Assembly (NCBI GenBank): GCA_963682055.1
Contig: OY821744.1
Coordinates: 26,822,967 to 26,886,966 of the forward strand
From: Primula veris
Lineage: Eukaryota; Streptophyta; Magnoliopsida; Ericales; Primulaceae
Direction: 5' to 3'
DNA length: 64,000 nucleotides
Positions 34,788 through 44,416 of the stretch are shown here, piece by piece; the first letter of the stretch is position 1, and every line of letters starts with the position of its first letter. Position numbers and translations under genes: made by a program. The notes under the pieces are model-generated. The model had not been told where the DNA came from and did no database searches. It saw only the letters and a list, made by a program, of their open reading frames with translations.

Positions 34788-37117
34788 ATGGCAGACCCAG
34801 GTCCACATATTAAAGGGAGGTTGGGTATTTTACGACAGACTGGTCACATTTCTAATCAGACTTGGGATGCTGGCAGAGAAGCGGGTAGAGGAGATGCCAA
34901 TAAGATTAGGGTTTATAATTATAGTTGGCAGATACCGACGCCTGAAAGGGTAGTTCAAAATATCATTAGGGCTGGTTTTTACGGTATTTACAGTATAGGT
35001 AATTATACCGTAGACCGAGGGTTGATTACAGCCTTAGTTGATAGGTGGCGTGATGAGTCGCACACGTTCCATTTTGTCGGGGGAGAGTTGGGGATATCTT
35101 TACAGGATGTAGAGATTATGCTTGGTCTGAGGGTGGATGGTCTTGCTGTGACCCGGTCGGAGCGGAATGACACGAAGGCGAGCAGGTTGGCTATGATGGA
35201 GAGTTTGTTGGGTGTTAGGCCGGCTGAAAATCAAGTCGATCAAAACTGTCTGACAGTTAGACTTGATTGGATGTTACAGACCTTCAGTGAATTACCCCCC
35301 AACCCTAGTGAGGAGCGTTTACTATATCAGTCTAGGGCTGCCATGCTATTATTACTGGCTGCACATGTGTTTTCGGATAAGAGCAGTGATCAGATTCCAC
35401 TCTGGCCTCTGCCATTTCTGGAGGATTTTGACACATGTGCTGAGTATAGTTGGGGATCAGCTCTTCTGGCCTGGTTAGAGGCTAATCTATGCAGGGTGGT
35501 ACGTTGTAAGACAACCGGAGTAAGCGGGGCGGTGATGTTTCTGGATATGTGGGCGATTACCAGACTACTGCCGGTTAGACCGTGTGAAGAGCTGCCGGAA
35601 GATGTCGAGCCACCGGAGGGCTTGCCTAGGTTCCCCCTCGGTTACAGGTATGATATTTATTTAGTTTTTGAATTGGATTTGCTTTTTTATATTATTGTGT
35701 CATCTATCATTTACTTAGCTGCCGGTTATATTTATTGTTTATCGGTTTTTGTTTGTATATTACAGATGGAAGATGTGGCGGCAAACTAACCTTACGCCAT
35801 ATGTCTACGGACATAATGTGGTCCACATACGTGACCAGTTTGACAATATGTCGCCTGAACAGGTAAATTTTAATTTTCGTATTATATGTAACTTACGTAT
35901 TATATGTTGTATATGTTTGCATTGGTCTTATCTTCGCAGAATTTATTACTCGTCTATTTTTAAACCATTGTTTATATATTCTAATTTGATGATTACAGAT
36001 AGTGTGGCAACCTTACGGGGATCTTAATCAGTATCCGGAATACTGCACGCGGGGCCGGTATATGTGGCATTGTTCTGTGCCTCTCATTTGTAATGAGAAG
36101 ATTGAGTACCACCCCGCGGACAGGTTCATGAGGCAGTTCGGTTTTGTGCAGCGGGTCCCTACGTATATTTGGAAACCAAGACAGGGTCACGGCAAGGATA
36201 GAAGATATGGGGTTGGGCAAAAACACGACTGGCCTTTACTAACCGGAGAATTTATAGCCGTGTGGAATGACCGCCACACCCGTCTTATTAACGGCGAATA
36301 TGGCACGGGGACGTCACCGGGTTACATGAAATGGTATAGAGAGCGGACCCGCATCTTCATAAACCCACCTGAACTTGCCCCGCCCCCTCACGGTTTCCGG
36401 GAGAATACGGGTGTCTTCAATAAAATGGTAACTACTAAATCGTTTTTTACTAATAAATCGTTACTTCTTTTTATGTATATTTCAATACTAATAAATCGTT
36501 TTTTATTGTTTTTTTTTTTACAGAAAGCGATGTTGCGCCGCAGTTTCAAATCGTTCAAACAAGCGAAAATGAAAACGGACGTGGACTTACTATGTAAGGA
36601 GTTCGCTGAAATGGGTATGAATCCGTATGGGTCAGCTGATGAACAGTCGGAGGGGGATGACGACGACGACGACGACGACGACGACGATGATGGTGATGAC
36701 GACCTACGTTACGACCCACGAACTTACACTAGGGCTTCAAGTTGTCGGCGTCCCGACGAAAGAGGCGAATCTAGTAGCGGGGGTAGAAGATCTACTGGAG
36801 GTCGACACCCGACCACAGATCAGGGTCCGGGTCCGAGTTCAAGCAGTCATCGTCGTCGTTCTTCTTTTGCTGGGTCGGACTACGTTCAGACCGATGTTCC
36901 GTTCGATCATCATCCTAGTCATCAGTCCACCGATAGTTGGAGTCGGGGGTTGACAATTACATCCCACGAGCGTGCGCCGCATCCAGAATCGCAGCAGCGA
37001 CAAAGACGGCGTACGGAGCTAAACGAAATCGAAGAGTCTGCTGAGCTGTCATCGGATAGATTAACATCGGCGGGAAAGATGCTCCCTATGTCGAACTTTA
37101 AAACATTTAGTCGTTAA
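34788..37117 (+). CDS. Plant mobile domain (PMD) protein, MAIN/MAIL-like, on the MULE
   Basis: Exons 34788-35647, 35766-35862, 35999-36427 and 36524-37117 join in frame to 659 aa. ATG at 34788 was chosen because it begins MADPG ahead of the domain and follows the minisatellite leader. Residues about 45-420 match the plant mobile domain (aminotransferase-like): IIRAGFYGIY, RDESHTFHFVGGELGISLQD, LGLRVDG, then WRQT...W.PY and PLICNEKIEYHPADRFMRQFG after the introns. The C-terminal part is disordered: an 11-residue aspartate run (about 36657-36690), serine, arginine and histidine-rich stretches. PMD genes occur both as host genes (MAIN, MAIL1 in Arabidopsis, needed for silencing and genome stability) and inside Mutator and Gypsy elements. 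Here the position inside a bounded MULE shows element origin. What PMD does for the transposon is unknown. Confidence 0.88.
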
Positions 37118-37270
37118 AAAAAAAAAAAAATGCACTGTTTTTGTATTTGATTTCTATGTATGATTTGTACGTTATAATTTCGTAAGTTTAATTTGATTCG
37201 TATGTTTGATTTGTATGTTTGTAAAAAATATTCTGTATTTTAATTGATAGAACCAATATTGAGTTTTTAC

Positions 37271-37730
37271 AAACCCTAAACCCTAAACACTAAACCCTAA
37301 ACCCTAAATTAAAAACCCTAAACCCTAAACCCTAAATTACAAACCCTAAACCCTAAATTAAAAACCCTAAACCCTAAATTAAAAACCCTAAACCCTAAAT
37401 TAAAAACCCTAAACCCTAAACCCTAAATTACAAACCGTAAACCCTAAACCCTATATTAAAAACCATAAACCCTAAATTACAAACCGTAAACCATAAACCC
37501 TAAATTACAAACCCTAAACCCTAAACCCTAAACCCTAAATTAAAAACCATAAACCCTAAACCCTAAATTACAAACCCTAAACCCTAAATTAAAAACCCTA
37601 AACCCTAAACCCTAAACCCTAAATTACAAACCCTAAACCCTAAACCTATATTAAAAACCCTAAACTCTAAACCCTAAATTACAAACCCTAAACCCTAAAC
37701 CCTAAACCCTAAACCCTAAAAAACCCTAAA
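37271..37730 (+). repeat. Telomere-like CCCTAAA repeat block
   Basis: About 460 bp built from CCCTAAA, the plant telomere unit, arranged as runs of two to five units separated by TTAAAAA or TTACAAA spacers. Some units are altered (AACCATAA, AACCGTAA). The block directly follows the 3' end of the PMD gene. AAACCCTAA is also the telo-box bound by TRB-type proteins. Confidence 0.95.
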
Positions 37731-37751
37731 TATTCTGAAAATTACATACAA

Positions 37752-37852
37752 ACCGTACATTTAATGTACGGTTTGTACAGATTGCATACAAACCGTACAT
37801 TAAATGTACGGTTTGCATGTATTTTGTGCAAACCGTAAAAGTAATGTACGGT
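37752..37852. repeat. Central cluster of 40-bp-spaced palindromes
   Basis: Three related units start at 37752, 37792 and 37832, again exactly 40 bp apart. The first two are perfect palindromes with arms ACCGTACAT and ATGTACGGT. The third has ACCGTAAAAGTAATGTACGGT-type sequence in which the inner part no longer pairs. Confidence 0.93.
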
Positions 37853-37931
37853 TTGTACCCCTGATTTGAGCAGCGACGTTTTACGAATGTACTTTTTACA
37901 CGGAATCACCGTTAATAACGTAAAAAAAAAA

Positions 37932-38320
37932 TAAACTACAAACCGTAAAAGTAATATACGGTTTGTAGTGTAAATTACATTGGATACCATATCTATCAAA
38001 ATAATTCCGACAACACATTATCAATTTTGAATTATTATGACTTGACAACCCTATCCGAAAATGACTACTCAATGCATTATTAAAGTTTCGAAATGACTAC
38101 TCCAAAAAAAAACACTACAACCCGTAAAAGTAATCTACGATTTGTAGTGTAAATTACATTGGATACCATATCTATCAAAATAATTCCGACAACACCTCAT
38201 CACTTTTGAATTATTATGATTTGACAAGCCTATCCGAAAATGACTACTCAATGCATTATTAAAGTTTCGAAATGACTACACCAAAAATTCACTACAAACC
38301 GTAAAAGTAATCTACGGTTT
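37932..38320 (+). repeat. Tandem duplication upstream of the transposase gene
   Basis: A unit of about 180 bp beginning CTACAAACCGTAAAAGTAAT is present twice and then a third time in part (starts near 37936, 38114 and 38292). Each copy starts with a decayed version of the element palindrome (ACCGTAAAAGTAATCTACGGT type). Confidence 0.9.
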
Positions 38321-38336
38321 GTAGTGTAAACTTACC

Positions 38337-38345
38337 CTATAAATA
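38337..38345 (+). promoter_or_regulatory. TATA box of the transposase-OTU gene
   Basis: CTATAAATA lies 119 bp before the start codon, 18 bp downstream of the last palindrome copy (38298-38318). An A/C-rich leader follows. The place fits a plant core promoter; no transcript data are available. Confidence 0.6.
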
Positions 38346-38463
38346 TGACTCAATTTTGCCAATTCTAACAAACCATAAAATCAAACACAAACACATTTCG
38401 GAAATCTCTAAAAAAATCCTCATTTCTCCCCAATAAAATATACAAACAAACACTTTTTCGAAA

Positions 38464-41160
38464 ATGAATTACAACTATGGTTATGACAACAACCAATGGA
38501 ATAACAACAACAATGCGAATTCATCCAGTGGCTCAAACGATGAGCTAACTGATTATTCGGAGCACTTTGAAGTTGATGAATTGACTTGGGAAACAAGGGA
38601 TGAAATGCTTGCTGATCTTGCTGATGTGGCTGGAAATTGGGGTTTCATCCTTACGATTCGTAGGTCTGGAGGGGGTGATGGGAGCAGAACACCGTATGTT
38701 GATATTGTGTGTGATAAATCGGGGGTTTACGAAAAAAAGAAACCATCTTCCGTAAAATCAGGTACAAAGAAAAAAGACTGTCCATTTTTCATTAAAGGTT
38801 ACGTAGTTAATGGTGAATGGATGTGTCACGTAGAAAATGGACAACATAACCACCCACCTCCAACTTACCTCCAAGGTCAAGCACGACGTGCTCGTTTAAC
38901 CCAAGATGAAAAAGAAATTGTTAAAACTTTAAGGCAAAGTAGTTTTAAAGTTGGTGCAATATTAGAGGCCATTAAAAATAGAAATCCTGACAATGTATCA
39001 AACACTAAAACGATACATAATTTTTTGGCCGGACTGAAATTTAAAGAACGAGATGGTAGAAACCCGACACAGGAACTTTTTAATTTGTTGGATAGACATC
39101 GCTACACATTCTACTATAATATGAACACATCAACCCATTGCCTTGAGAACTTGTTTTTTGCACACCCCGATTCTATAAGGATGTTCAAAGCTTTTCCTGA
39201 TGTCTTGTTAATGGATTGTACATATAGGACAAACCGTTTTAATATGTCATTTCTAGAAGTCGTAGGAATGACATCAACGAACCAAACATATTGTTTAGGT
39301 TTTGTTTTCATGAGTGACGAGACACAAGAAAGTTATATATGGGCATTGGAAAAATTTAAAGTTACATTGGAGGGGTGTATACTACCTAGGGTGTTTGTAA
39401 CCGACAGGGAAATGGCCTTATCAAATGCTTTATCCGTTGTTTTTCCCGATTCTCATCATATTTTGTGCACTTTTCATATTGCAAAAAATGTTTTGAAAAA
39501 CTGCCGTAAAAAGATCCCTGACGAGGAGTGGCAAACGTTTCTAGATGATTGGGGTTTATTGGTTGATTCTGAGTCGATAGAGGAGTACAATTATAACCGA
39601 ACTAATTTCAATACCTCTTACAAATCGTACCCTGCTGTGATTAAGTATGTAGACAAGCTTTTAAATGATTATGCTGAAAAGTTTGTTGCATGCTATACCA
39701 ACCACACAACACATCTAGGTAACAGAACTAGCAATCGAGCCGAACAACAACATGCTAAGCTGAAAAGATCCCTTTCCACTAATACTGGCACGCTTGAAAC
39801 TGTTTGGGTAGAGGTGAATAGAATTCTAGAAAAACAGTTTGAGGATATTAAGACGAAGTTGGATAAATACAAGTCTTATTTTCCACATTCTGAAAAAACG
39901 CCTCTATTTATAAATCTTAGGTCGTATATCACACACTATGCCTTTGATTTATTATTCCAAGAACACAGAAAATGTAGTGGCCAGGCTGATGAGAATTGTT
40001 CTTGCGGTTTTAAATTGTCTCACGGTTTACCTTGTCATCATATTATGAGTGAACATATTTTATTCGGGAAGCCTCTTCCTCTAGAATATATTCATCCATT
40101 CTGGAAAAAATTAGACGTAATTGATGATAATGGGAACACCGATGATTATGGGGTAGAGGGTGATCTAGAAGAGTTTAAAAGTGTTTATGCTAGCAAAACG
40201 AATGTTGAAAAACGGCGTATGAAAACACAACTCCGAGAGATAACCGTACCAGCCAGAACATCCGTCAGTGACCCCGAAGTGAGAGCAAATAGGGGGAGAC
40301 CTAGAAAAGGCGACAAATCTAGTAAGAGGGATAAGTCGGGATGGGAGTATGTGGAGGAACAGAGTGCTGGTGCTAGTAGGGACAAGGGTAAAGGCAAGGC
40401 GGATGAAACACCGGAGGTAAGGGTAAACCCAACTAGGAGGCCGCGAAACCAGAACCCTAAACCCACCCCCAATAGGCCAACCTTCATGTACAGTGACCAA
40501 ATATGGTTCATGTTACATAGTTACATCGAAACGGTTTATGATGTGCGTGGGGATGGTAACTGTGGGTTCCGGGTAGTTGCAAATGCGATGGGTAAACAGC
40601 ATGGGGAAGATGATTGGTACGCGGTAAGATGTGAATTGTTTCAAGAGCTGCAGCAAATGAAATGTGTTTATTATGAGCTGTTTGAGAATCTTGACTTTGA
40701 AGCTTACCGGTATGATTACATTTTATCAAGTTTAAATTTTTATCATGCTACAAATCCCGCACCTTCTGAGAAATGGATGAGATTTCCGTCGTATGGTTTT
40801 TTAATTGCTTCTCATTACAATATGCCAATTGTATTGTTGTCCTTATGGGAAAATCAAAATGGAGAGGTAAACGTGTGGAACTCTACTTTTTTACCTCTTT
40901 ATACTGGTCCGCCTCAGGGAACGACATATTACATCCCGACTGTAATGGTGTTCGTCAACAGTTGTCACTATGCTCAGGTTATTCCTAAAGAAGGGATCTT
41001 CCCAATGCCAGGAATTATAGCACGGTGGGAACAAACACGCACTGAGACAGCTGCGCCATGGAAGGAACTTTTTCGACCAAATTTCAAATTATATATGGCG
41101 CTGGAAAAGCAATCGGGGAAGAAAAAAGCAAATGAAGAACCTATAGACCTAAGTCCATAA
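38464..41160 (+). CDS. MULE transposase fused to OTU cysteine protease
   Basis: One open frame of 898 aa without introns. Residues about 40-145 form a FAR1/WRKY-like zinc-binding DNA-binding region (VDIVCDKSG, CPFFIKG, VENGQHNH). About 230-430 is the MULE catalytic domain with D251 (MDCTYRTN), D314 (VTDREMALSNA) and E427 (NRAEQQHAKLK) as probable DDE triad. A SWIM finger follows (C512, C514, C524, H526). After a basic linker (590-670, GRPRKGDKS) residues about 685-845 form an OTU domain with the catalytic signature D697-GN-C700 and the late histidine H835 (NSCHYAQV). OTU enzymes remove ubiquitin. All expected active-site residues are seen, so both enzymes could work. The fusion may protect the transposase or a partner from degradation, which is an inference. 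The start at ATG 38464 is the first in frame after the TATA box. Confidence 0.92.
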   Translation: MNYNYGYDNNQWNNNNNANSSSGSNDELTDYSEHFEVDELTWETRDEMLADLADVAGNWGFILTIRRSGGGDGSRTPYVDIVCDKSGVYEKKKPSSVKSGTKKKDCPFFIKGYVVNGEWMCHVENGQHNHPPPTYLQGQARRARLTQDEKEIVKTLRQSSFKVGAILEAIKNRNPDNVSNTKTIHNFLAGLKFKERDGRNPTQELFNLLDRHRYTFYYNMNTSTHCLENLFFAHPDSIRMFKAFPDVLLMDCTYRTNRFNMSFLEVVGMTSTNQTYCLGFVFMSDETQESYIWALEKFKVTLEGCILPRVFVTDREMALSNALSVVFPDSHHILCTFHIAKNVLKNCRKKIPDEEWQTFLDDWGLLVDSESIEEYNYNRTNFNTSYKSYPAVIKYVDKLLNDYAEKFVACYTNHTTHLGNRTSNRAEQQHAKLKRSLSTNTGTLETVWVEVNRILEKQFEDIKTKLDKYKSYFPHSEKTPLFINLRSYITHYAFDLLFQEHRKCSGQADENCSCGFKLSHGLPCHHIMSEHILFGKPLPLEYIHPFWKKLDVIDDNGNTDDYGVEGDLEEFKSVYASKTNVEKRRMKTQLREITVPARTSVSDPEVRANRGRPRKGDKSSKRDKSGWEYVEEQSAGASRDKGKGKADETPEVRVNPTRRPRNQNPKPTPNRPTFMYSDQIWFMLHSYIETVYDVRGDGNCGFRVVANAMGKQHGEDDWYAVRCELFQELQQMKCVYYELFENLDFEAYRYDYILSSLNFYHATNPAPSEKWMRFPSYGFLIASHYNMPIVLLSLWENQNGEVNVWNSTFLPLYTGPPQGTTYYIPTVMVFVNSCHYAQVIPKEGIFPMPGIIARWEQTRTETAAPWKELFRPNFKLYMALEKQSGKKKANEEPIDLSP

Positions 41161-41870
41161 TCGGTTTTTTATTTTTAATTTTATGTAAATTACTATTTTT
41201 TCCAATTTGTTGTAAATTTATATGATGTAAACAAATGTTTAATAAATTTGTTTTATGAAATTTAGTTCTATGAAATTTTGTTGTAAATTTTGTTTAATTT
41301 TGTTGTAAATTTTGTTGTAAATTTTGTTTAATAAATTTGTTTTATGAAATTTATAAGTTGATATTCATGTTTGCATATTGCGTTATACAAGTGTTAAATA
41401 CAAACCAAAAAAACTTCACAAAAATTGACGATTTAGTTAATGATTCAATAAATATCAACTTATACACTTGACAAAAATATAACATGAACCAAAAACATAA
41501 AATTTATCAAATCAACTTTTTTTGTGTAAATTTGTATAAATTTTGTGTTTATTTTTACAGATTGTTAGAATATTCGTAATTTATTTTATGTAAAATTTTA
41601 AAAATAAGTCATTTTGTTTTTAAATTTGAAAAAAACAAAATGTCTTATTTGAAAAAAATATCAGCTTATACACTTGAAAAAAATCAACTTATACACTTGA
41701 AAAAAATATCAAATTATACACTTGAAAAAAATATCAAATTTTAAACATAAGGCATTTTTATGTAAAAAAAAAATCATGTTTAATTTGAAAAAAATATTCA
41801 GTATTTTAATTTTAATTATTAGAATTTTAATTTTAATTTTTAATTTCAAAAAATCTGTGAAAACACAGAG
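41161..41870. other. 3' flank of the transposase-OTU gene inside the MULE
   Basis: AT-rich and non-coding. It contains short repeats of TTTTGTTGTAAATTTTG (about 41260-41350) and of ATCAACTTATACACTTGAAAAA (about 41660-41740). The transcript end probably lies here. Confidence 0.6.
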
Positions 41871-41978
41871 ACCGTAGATTAAATCTACGGTCTACAGTCA
41901 TTGACTGTAGACCGTAGATTAAATCTACGGTTTACAGTCAATGACTGTAGACCGTAGACCGTAGATTTAATCTACGGT
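41871..41978. repeat. Right cluster of 40-bp-spaced palindromes
   Basis: Three copies with arms ACCGTAGAT and ATCTACGGT start at 41871, 41911 and 41958. The last interval is 47 bp because ACCGTAG has been duplicated. Between copies lies TACAGTCA and its complement. The outermost copy is the exact inverted partner of 33291-33311. Confidence 0.95.
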
Positions 41979-42031
41979 CTGAGAGTGAATCCAGAATTTA
42001 TGTAGTACAATGAGCTCACCTCATTATATAT

Positions 42032-42209
42032 TTGCAAGTTTGCAGCCTTGAAGGGGAAGTTGATACTATAATATAAAAATAAAAATAAAAATAAAAATTA
42101 GCTAATTATTTTTTCAGTGTTTGAGGGCTTTGGGTTTGAAAGTGATCTCTCTCTCTCTCTCTCTCTCTTCGATCATTTCTCATCACAGATCCCGTACTTC
42201 TATCTCTCT

Positions 42210-42252
<43 letters not shown>

Positions 42253-44416
42253 TATACATATTATATTTATATTTAGATATATATTAATTGCCTGCTCCTA
42301 TCTTATATTTTTCTAGGGTTTTATACTGTGTGTTAGTACTCTACTTCTCTAGGGTTTTTATTTACTTCTACTACTGGTTTACTCTAAAATTAGGTGAATA
42401 ATTTTGTTCTTAACTTCTAATCCTAATTAATATATTCTAGTCTATAGCAGTGATCTTGCATAGTTTTTTTTTTTTTTTTTTGTATTTTTTTCTAATTCGG
42501 AAATTCATATTGTAGTTCAATTTTTTTTGTTATATTTAGTCTATCGATTGTGCATAACAAAGTATTTAGGGGTTTGTTTACTTTTATTATGCGTGTAATC
42601 TAAAATTAGGTGAATTAATTGGTTCTGCTTTTAGTTAATTTACTCTAGCAGTGATCATGCATAGCTAATTTGTTTTGTTATATGTAATCTATCGATTGTG
42701 CATAGCAAATTCTCTAGTGTTTTGTTTACTTCTATTACGCTTTAGATGAATTAATTTGGTTTTGTTCCGATTATATCACTTGGAGTTGTGATCTTTTTTT
42801 TGCATAGATTGTTTGTGTTACATGTTTTTCTGTCGAGTATGTTAATTCGCATTTTAGTCAACTTGTTTTGTTATCTTTAGTCTATTGATTGCGAGTATTA
42901 TTGCGTAAAGCGAAAAAGAAACACTAACTTAACAAAATGTTAATAAGTACACCAATCTATCATTTTTTTCGCTTTACATTGAATAGAAATAGTAATATGA
43001 TTGGATGGGAACCAAAATCGAAAATGTGCAGTAAAGTAGTGTATAAAACCGGAAAAAAATGACGGGAGAGTGTACTATATTGTTAAGAAGTGCACTGTTA
43101 GTGTACAAACTCGAAATTAGGGCAAGGATAATGCACAAAACTGTAATTATTCCTTTAAAGCTTTCTTTTTGTTTTATGTCGTCTTGTATTGTCTTGTTTT
43201 GTACAAATGCAAAAAACGGCTCTATTCACTTGCAAATTTAAGTTTATATTGGTTCGTAGTTTGTATAATGACTACGTTTATATCATGATTCTAGCGGGGA
43301 ATAGTCTAAAATTGATCAAATTTGTCAACGCATACAATGCAGATGCAAAAAGATGACTTTTGAAGCAGGTTGAATAAAGAACTATTACAAACTTGTATCA
43401 TTTGTAGGTCTTAGTGTTTTCTTTCTTAAAATTTTCTCGTGAGTAATCGTTATTGCTTAAAGCCTATGGCTCATGAACTTGTAAATTTTGAACCCCGATA
43501 CATATATGAAGTTCTTGGGACATATTATTGGTTTTGTGCTTATTTCTTGACCACTTAAATTTGTTGTATGGAATTTTTGGTACAAGAGTATATCATGAGA
43601 ATAAGTAACAAGTATGTTCATCGTAACTCACATATTTCTACGTGCAAGTAAGAAGGTAGTTTTCCATCTTGTAATATTTCGTCCTAGTCAGTCTTTGTGC
43701 TAAATGTGGGGTTGGTTTTCTATGATGGAAGTTAAGTTATTTTCATGTGTTTGCACCTTTTCTTCTTATCTTTATCTGCTGTGGTCATCATGGCGGATCT
43801 CTTGATACAGTAAAATTCCAACTTTTGATGTATTTTTTGACAAAAAGCTTCATTTTGGTTGTTTGTCAAATTATAGGTTTCTATCATTCCAATTAAAGCT
43901 CCTGATATTGATATATTCTGTCATTCAAATCCGAGGACAGTGAGACTGTTTTTTCGCAAAAGGAATCCTTCTTGCATGATTGACTGAGATTTCTGCAATG
44001 TCGGGGTTACTGAATGTATTGCTCTTGGTTAACTTTTATATAATACTTTAATTAATCTATTTGTTCTTCTAATTTTTTTCTTCAATTATTTTTCTGCTAG
44101 AGTGAACATGTTGCCAGCCCGAATAAGTGGGTTGCCCTTTTCAAAACAACATTTAGTTTCCTTTTGATTTTATGGAAAATTGAATAACTAAACCTTACAG
44201 ATAATCTTTTAATATGTACAAAATGAGAAATTGTAGAGTTCGTATGAATTGAGCCAATGAATATGTAATTACCATATGAGGGTTGCCTAGATTCCGGAAC
44301 CTATCTGACCCACCCTATACCCGGGCCTGTTGCATTTCTTGTTGTATCGTCATTACAAGTAGTTTCTTTGCCTTAAATACCATTTTGATTTTCGATGCTT
44401 TTGATACTTTAGTATA
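42032..44416 (+). promoter_or_regulatory. Upstream region and leader of the NOT2 gene
   Basis: A CT repeat at about 42147-42170, a further TATCTCTCTCTTT tract and a (TA)n microsatellite (42215-42248) mark a typical promoter/5' leader region. The start codon is 2.2 kb further on, and a 5' leader intron probably covers most of that distance; an AG just before ATG is not obvious, so its borders are not given. No other gene is seen. Confidence 0.45.

Larger units (their letters stand above)
33247..42022 (+). mobile_element. Complete MULE with PMD gene and transposase-OTU gene
   Basis: The 8776-bp unit is flanked by a perfect 9-bp duplication ATTATATAT (33238-33246 and 42023-42031). Its ends pair without gaps: 44 outer bases starting GAGG match at roughly two thirds of positions, then ACTCTCAG and the first palindrome (33291-33311 against 41958-41978) match exactly. 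Both genes read left to right and are open. Other contents are three palindrome clusters, a 56-bp minisatellite, telomere-like repeats and a tandem duplication ahead of the transposase. The boundaries come from direct reading; the class follows from the transposase type and 9-bp duplication. Confidence 0.92.

Noticed and set aside
36002..36523. PMD reading straight through 36428-36523 without an intron
   Set aside because: The frame is open, but GT and CAG borders and the AT-rich content fit an intron, and skipping it keeps the frame.
37271..37730. A real chromosome end
   Set aside because: The block is interior, degenerate, and surrounded by the rest of the MULE on both sides.
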